DNA of 64,000 bases from Xanthobacteraceae bacterium (GTDB taxonomy: Bacteria > Pseudomonadota > Alphaproteobacteria > Rhizobiales > Xanthobacteraceae), in NCBI GenBank assembly GCA_024508855.1, contig JANINJ010000107.1, positions 1 through 64,000 of the forward strand, given 5' to 3'. Shown here in pieces: positions 60,527 through 64,000 of the stretch (its first letter is position 1; the number at the start of each line of letters is the position of its first letter). The position numbers and the translations under genes are program-made. The notes under the pieces were generated by a model, which ran no database searches, had not been told where the DNA came from, and worked only from the letters and a program-made list of their open reading frames with translations.

Positions 60527-61720
60527 TTACTTGGTCTCGATGGCGCCAGGAAGCACTTCGCGCGTGAGGTCATCCTTGATCACGGCAATGTACATTTTCG
60601 TGTTGCCTTCGCGGTTGGTCGCGGAGAGATGGGTCGGCATCGATATGCCGGTCTCATACCCATCCATCGACTCCAGCGCCTTCACATAACCCTCGCGCGT
60701 GAGGTCCTTGCCGGCTTGACGAATAGCCTCGATCATCGTCAACGCGCCGGCATAGCCGAGCGTGTCGCCGAGCGCAGGACGGCCCTGCCGCGCGAGATCA
60801 GGGAAACGTTTCTGGAAGGCCTCGCGAAACTTTTTTATTGCCGGAAAGTCCGATTCCGGCTGATGCTCAAGCGTGGTGACGAACTTGGTGCCTGCACCGA
60901 TTTTACCTACCAGTTCCGGATAGTTCTGGTTGGAAGTCGCCGAGGAGCCAATGATCTCGGCCTTGATACCGACCTCACGAAGCTGACGCGTGATGATCGC
61001 GCTCGGCGCGGGATAGCCGTAGACGACGATGGCATCGGGATTAGCGGAGCGGACACGCAACACCTGCGACGTGAAATCCGTGTCGGCCGCATTGAATACC
61101 TCGTTCGCGACCGGAGCCATCTTGAGCTCCTTGAGGCGATCGCCGACAGCGCCGGCACCGGTCGCGCCGTATTCGTCCGACTGCCGAAGGATCGCGATCT
61201 TTGTGCGCTTGTCCGTATTCACGAGATAATTGGCGATGCCCCGTCCCTGCATGCGATCGTTGATTGCACCGACGCGGAAAATGTTAGGCGCCGGCGGCTC
61301 TGTCATCAGGGGCGAGGAGAAGCTTGGAATGAGAACGGGCACGCCGGAGCTCGCCATGGTGGCCTTCATGGGCACGCCGACAGCGCTCGAACTCGGGCCG
61401 AACACCGCAAAAACCTTGTCACTCTGAACCAGACGGTTGAAGCCCGCGATGCCCTTCGGCGCGGAGGTCTCGTCATCGACGGTGATGAATTCGATCTTGC
61501 GGCCGTTGACGCCGCCAGCGGCATTGAGCTCCTCGAAGGCCAACGTGGCGCCCGCCATATTGCCCGAGCCCCAGATTGCAGCCGGTCCGGTCATGCTGCC
61601 GACGAAGCCGATCTTGATCGTGCTGTCGGTAACGCCCGTGCTGTCCGCGAAAACCGGGTTCGCTCCCCACAACCCAAACGCTACGAACGCTGCAGCCTTG
61701 GCGACAGTCGAAGTCCTCAT
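60527..61720 (-). CDS. Branched-chain amino acid-type ABC substrate-binding protein (LivK-like)
   Basis: An AGGAG box places the start at 61720 (397 residues). A Sec signal peptide (AKAAAFVAFGLWGANPVFA) precedes the Peripla_BP_6 domain: IKIGFVGSMTGPAAIWG, VFGPSSSAVG and YGYPAPSAIITRQLREVG. It is the first gene of the importer operon, divergent from the DUF2848 gene, with a palindrome in its promoter region. Ligand unknown; aromatic acids are plausible from context. Confidence 0.92.
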   Translation of the reverse strand: MRTSTVAKAAAFVAFGLWGANPVFADSTGVTDSTIKIGFVGSMTGPAAIWGSGNMAGATLAFEELNAAGGVNGRKIEFITVDDETSAPKGIAGFNRLVQSDKVFAVFGPSSSAVGVPMKATMASSGVPVLIPSFSSPLMTEPPAPNIFRVGAINDRMQGRGIANYLVNTDKRTKIAILRQSDEYGATGAGAVGDRLKELKMAPVANEVFNAADTDFTSQVLRVRSANPDAIVVYGYPAPSAIITRQLREVGIKAEIIGSSATSNQNYPELVGKIGAGTKFVTTLEHQPESDFPAIKKFREAFQKRFPDLARQGRPALGDTLGYAGALTMIEAIRQAGKDLTREGYVKALESMDGYETGISMPTHLSATNREGNTKMYIAVIKDDLTREVLPGAIETK

Positions 61721-61749
61721 TTCCAACTCCTGTGCTTACACCACGCTTT

Positions 61750-61763
61750 TGTGATGTATCACA
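61750..61763. promoter_or_regulatory. Candidate GntR/FCD operator 1
   Basis: TGTGATGTATCACA is a 14-base inverted repeat (6-base perfect arms), 30 bases upstream of the LivK-like start. A related TGATGCATCA lies at 61952-61961 on the other side of the divergent region. A GntR/FCD regulator is encoded at 63087. Confidence 0.5.
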
Positions 61764-61951
61764 TGCACTCTACGATACTAACCGTGAGGTCTGTCAAGGA
61801 AAGCGATAGCCTTCTACTCATTTTGCGAACATTTTGAGCGCATTGCTTGCGTCTTCACCGGGTTCTGCACAAAATCCTTCCGTGCGTTGTGCCGCATTTT
61901 TCCTGGGAGTTGAGCCACGCTATTGTCTAATGGAGGGCCATCCCCTAGTCT

Positions 61952-61961
61952 TGATGCATCA
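61952..61961. promoter_or_regulatory. Candidate GntR/FCD operator 2
   Basis: TGATGCATCA is a perfect 10-base palindrome sharing the TGATGYATCA core with operator 1. It overlaps the first usable ATG of the DUF2848 gene, which hints that the true start lies slightly downstream. Confidence 0.4.
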
Positions 61962-62694
61962 CAAGCTTTTCACTGCGGAGTTACCGGATTTGATCGTGGA
62001 GTATTTGGCGCCGTTGTCGTTCACGGCTTCGACCAATGACGGAAGCCGGGAAATTAGCTTCCGGCCAACGAATCTGGTGATTGCCGGATGGGCCGGCCGC
62101 GATGCGGATGCCATCGAACATCACATTCAGGAACTCGAAGCGATCGGCGTGCGGCGCCCGCGCGCAGTCCCTTTATTCTATCGGCTTTCCGCATCGCTTC
62201 TCACGACGGCCCCGCACATCGAGGTCACTGGCAGCGATAGCAGCGGTGAGGCCGAGGCCGTTCTGATTCGGTGCGAGGATACGCTGTGGGTCGGCATCGG
62301 CTCTGATCACACCGACCGCAAGGTCGAAACCTATGGCGTAACCGTATCAAAGCAGATCTGCGGCAAGCCGATAGGACCCCAGGTGTGGCGCTTCGCAGAC
62401 GTCGAGCCCCATTGGGATGAGCTGATTCTCCGATCGCACGTGGTGAATGGCGGCGAGCGCAAGCTTTATCAGGAAGGCCTGCTGTCGAGCCTGCGCAATC
62501 CGATGGACCTCGCTGCACGCTATGAAGCCGATGGAGGAAGTATCGTGAACGGAACAGCGATGCTTTGCGGTACCGTTCCGGTGCATAGCGGCTTCCAGCC
62601 TTCGGAGCGGTTCGAAATCGAGCTTCATGATCCTGTACTGAAACGGTCCTTGAAACACGCCTATACAGTTTCCACACTGGCCATCGCCGATTGA
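61954..62694 (+). CDS. DUF2848 family protein
   Basis: The product is recognisable by FRPTNLVIAGWAGRDADAIEHHIQEL and the later DHTDRKVETYGVTVSKQ region of DUF2848 proteins, which are often encoded with aromatic or amide catabolism genes; the biochemical role is unknown to me. The start is uncertain: ATG 61954 gives 246 residues, ATG 61930 is longer, and TTG 62014 (opening SFTASTNDG) agrees best with the family N terminus and would leave the palindrome at 61952 free as an operator. Confidence 0.75.
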   Translation: MHHKLFTAELPDLIVEYLAPLSFTASTNDGSREISFRPTNLVIAGWAGRDADAIEHHIQELEAIGVRRPRAVPLFYRLSASLLTTAPHIEVTGSDSSGEAEAVLIRCEDTLWVGIGSDHTDRKVETYGVTVSKQICGKPIGPQVWRFADVEPHWDELILRSHVVNGGERKLYQEGLLSSLRNPMDLAARYEADGGSIVNGTAMLCGTVPVHSGFQPSERFEIELHDPVLKRSLKHAYTVSTLAIAD

Positions 62695-62708
62695 ACGGGA
62701 GAATCAAA

Positions 62709-63083
62709 ATGCAGAAACCTCATCTCGAATTTCACAGCCTCGATCTCAACGAAGGCTGGGAAACTCCCCCTGGCTACCCTTCCGGTATCAAGCAGAAGAT
62801 CATTGCCGGCGTTCTCGATGAGACCGGCAAGGCCGGCAACCGGACGCGGCTGCTGTCGTTCGAGCCCGGCGTTTACACGACCGATCCCTTCGTTCACGAG
62901 TATTGGGAAGAAGTGTATCTGCTGTCCGGCGACCTGATCGTTGGCAACGACAAGAACGGAAACGGCGGAGAAAAGTTCACCGGGCCGACCTACGCCTGCC
63001 GACCGCCGGGCGCTTATCATGGTCCGTTCAAGTCCGAGAACGGATGCATGCTGCTCGAAACTCATTATTTCGCACCGAACTGA
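62709..63083 (+). CDS. Cupin domain protein
   Basis: A GGGAGAA box precedes ATG 62709, giving 124 residues. The cupin pattern is seen in LLSFEPGVYTTDPFVHEYWEEVYLLSGDL, with His and Glu metal ligands, and PPGAYHGPF in the second motif. It is 14 bases after the DUF2848 gene and three bases before the GntR gene. Small cupins may be dioxygenases, isomerases or sensors; no specific role can be assigned. Confidence 0.82.
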   Translation: MQKPHLEFHSLDLNEGWETPPGYPSGIKQKIIAGVLDETGKAGNRTRLLSFEPGVYTTDPFVHEYWEEVYLLSGDLIVGNDKNGNGGEKFTGPTYACRPPGAYHGPFKSENGCMLLETHYFAPN

Positions 63084-63086
63084 TCG

Positions 63087-63755
63087 ATGACGAGCCTCGA
63101 TGTATCGCGCACGACGCAACGGCCGGTGCCTCTGGTGGTGCAGGCCTACGAGGCGATCAAGCATCGTATCTTTACGGTTGCCTACGCGCCGGGCGCCTAT
63201 CTGAACGAGATTGCGATCTCGCGGGAGCTTGGCATCGGGCGCACGCCGGTGCATCTCGCATTGCATCGGCTCGCCAAAGAGGGGCTGGTCAACGTGATTC
63301 CGCGCAAGGGGGTGATCGTTCGACCGGTCTCGCTCGACGAAGTCGCGCAAATCATCGAAGCGCGCCTGGTCAACGAGACTTATTGCGCCACGCTCGCGAC
63401 ACGCCGGGTGACGCGCGCGGACCTGGAGGCGCCGAAGGCGATCTTGTCGAAGGCGCAAGCGGAAATCGATGCCGGAACCGGCGTCGAGGAGTTGATGCGT
63501 CTCGATCAAGCCTTCCATAGCTGGATCGCCAAAATGTCGGGAAACCCGATATTGGCCGAACTGTTGTCGAATTTACAGGACCGCGCCGCGCGCTTCTGGT
63601 TTCTCTCGCTCAGCGAGGGCCACCATCCGCAACAGGTGCAGCGAGAACATCTCGACCTGTTGCAGGCGATCGCGTCAAAGGACGAAACGCAAGCCGCCAA
63701 CATGGCACGCGCGCATATCGAATCGTTCCGCAATACAATCTTACGCGTTCTTTGA
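63087..63755 (+). CDS. GntR family transcriptional regulator, FCD (FadR/VanR) type
   Basis: The 222-residue protein has an N-terminal winged helix (LNEIAISRELGIGRTPVHLALHRLAKEGLV) and an all-helical FCD effector domain with its metal/ligand residues (DQAFHSWIAKMSGNP). It is the third gene of the DUF2848-cupin unit. It probably controls that unit and the divergent LivK-FGMH importer through the TGATGYATCA sites. Confidence 0.9.
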   Translation: MTSLDVSRTTQRPVPLVVQAYEAIKHRIFTVAYAPGAYLNEIAISRELGIGRTPVHLALHRLAKEGLVNVIPRKGVIVRPVSLDEVAQIIEARLVNETYCATLATRRVTRADLEAPKAILSKAQAEIDAGTGVEELMRLDQAFHSWIAKMSGNPILAELLSNLQDRAARFWFLSLSEGHHPQQVQREHLDLLQAIASKDETQAANMARAHIESFRNTILRVL

Positions 63756-63874
63756 AACAATCACGGACTTGGGTGACGCGGCAAAGAGCCTTATCTCTGC
63801 CTGGATGAAGGCTTCCCTATCCGCAACATTCAATGGTCAGACAGGACGTCGCGTCCGGACAGATGTCGCTATAA

Positions 63875-64000
63875 TCACTCCGCCGCTTCCGCCAGGTCGT
63901 CGATCTCCTTGTTGTAGTCGTACACGACACGACCGTAGGGCAACGTCAAATCCGCGAGGAAATGTTTGGCGCCGATCACGCGGCGCACCGGAAAATCGGC
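63875..64000 (-). CDS. C-terminal end of an unidentified protein (partial)
   Basis: The last 41 codons of a minus-strand gene enter from the right edge and stop at TGA 63877-63875. The peptide ends VVYDYNKEIDDLAEAAE and includes RRVIGAKHFLADLTLPYG. I do not recognise the family. The codon pattern fits a coding sequence, and the stop lies 119 bases from the convergent GntR gene. The 63756-63874 gap shows no clear terminator. Confidence 0.6.
   Translation of the reverse strand, partial: ADFPVRRVIGAKHFLADLTLPYGRVVYDYNKEIDDLAEAAE

Noticed and set aside
60482-61837. Plus-strand open frame (451 codons) opposite the LivK-like gene
   Set aside because: Shadow of a well-supported binding protein; composition is atypical for a real protein.
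1-64000. CRISPR arrays, tRNA or rRNA genes, insertion sequences
   Set aside because: No regular short repeats, cloverleaf-like sequences, transposase motifs or terminal inverted repeats were noticed by eye; a dedicated search was not possible.

Overview
The window looks like a chromosomal accessory region of an alphaproteobacterium, most likely in the Bradyrhizobium/Rhodopseudomonas/Tardiphaga group (Nitrobacteraceae). The reasons are the codon usage and high GC, the narK-flavoprotein-nasC nitrate operon, many solute-binding-protein importers, and catabolic gene sets of rhizobial type. No lineage marker such as rRNA is present, so this is an inference. I found no tRNA, rRNA, IS element, phage or CRISPR array.

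Region 1 (49-16663) is a polysaccharide synthesis and export locus. It holds a PPP-type phosphatase, a Wza/GumB-like export protein, an outer-membrane beta-barrel, a Wzc/GumC-like tyrosine autokinase, a Wzy-like polymerase, three GT4 glycosyltransferases, two acyltransferase-3 membrane proteins, a Wzx-like flippase, a divergent GH10 glycosidase, a WecB/TagA/CpsF glycosyltransferase and a small secreted protein. Many stop/start codons overlap, so translation is probably coupled. No initiating phosphosugar transferase is visible; it may lie outside the window.

Region 2 (16925-24607) is a sugar-type ABC importer (binding protein, two permeases, ATPase), a GntR/UTRA repressor, a leaderless type I sulfatase and its formylglycine-generating enzyme. 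Together they suggest uptake of a sulfated organic compound followed by desulfation in the cytoplasm. A MaoC dehydratase and an enoyl-CoA hydratase follow on the other strand.

Region 3 (26110-31363) is nitrate assimilation: a sigma-54 promoter, NarK, an FAD/NAD(P) flavoprotein and the molybdenum nitrate reductase NasC. The haemoglobin gene found in the comparable B. japonicum operon is absent.

Region 4 (31431-46814) is an apparent MarR-controlled catabolic island. It has a three-gene molybdenum hydroxylase with a fused CoxG domain, an orphan TRAP binding protein, a NitT/TauT-type ABC importer, the MarR regulator, a zeta-class GST isomerase, a small ABM-fold protein, a very unusual single-ORF Rieske ferredoxin + reductase + oxygenase alpha protein, the oxygenase beta subunit and an amidase. 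Four copies of a TATGATG..ACTGA element lie in all four promoter regions of this island and define a probable regulon. The gene set suggests oxidation of an aromatic or N-heterocyclic acid; an auxin (indole-3-acetate) route is one testable idea.

Region 5 (46855-63755) is a second catabolic block, mostly on the minus strand: amidase, tautomerase, a Baeyer-Villiger monooxygenase of 4-hydroxyacetophenone-monooxygenase type with an adjacent alpha/beta hydrolase, two SDR dehydrogenases, an MFS transporter, a LysR regulator, a flavin aromatic hydroxylase and a complete branched-chain-amino-acid-type ABC importer. A divergent DUF2848-cupin-GntR(FCD) operon closes it. The window ends inside an unidentified minus-strand gene.
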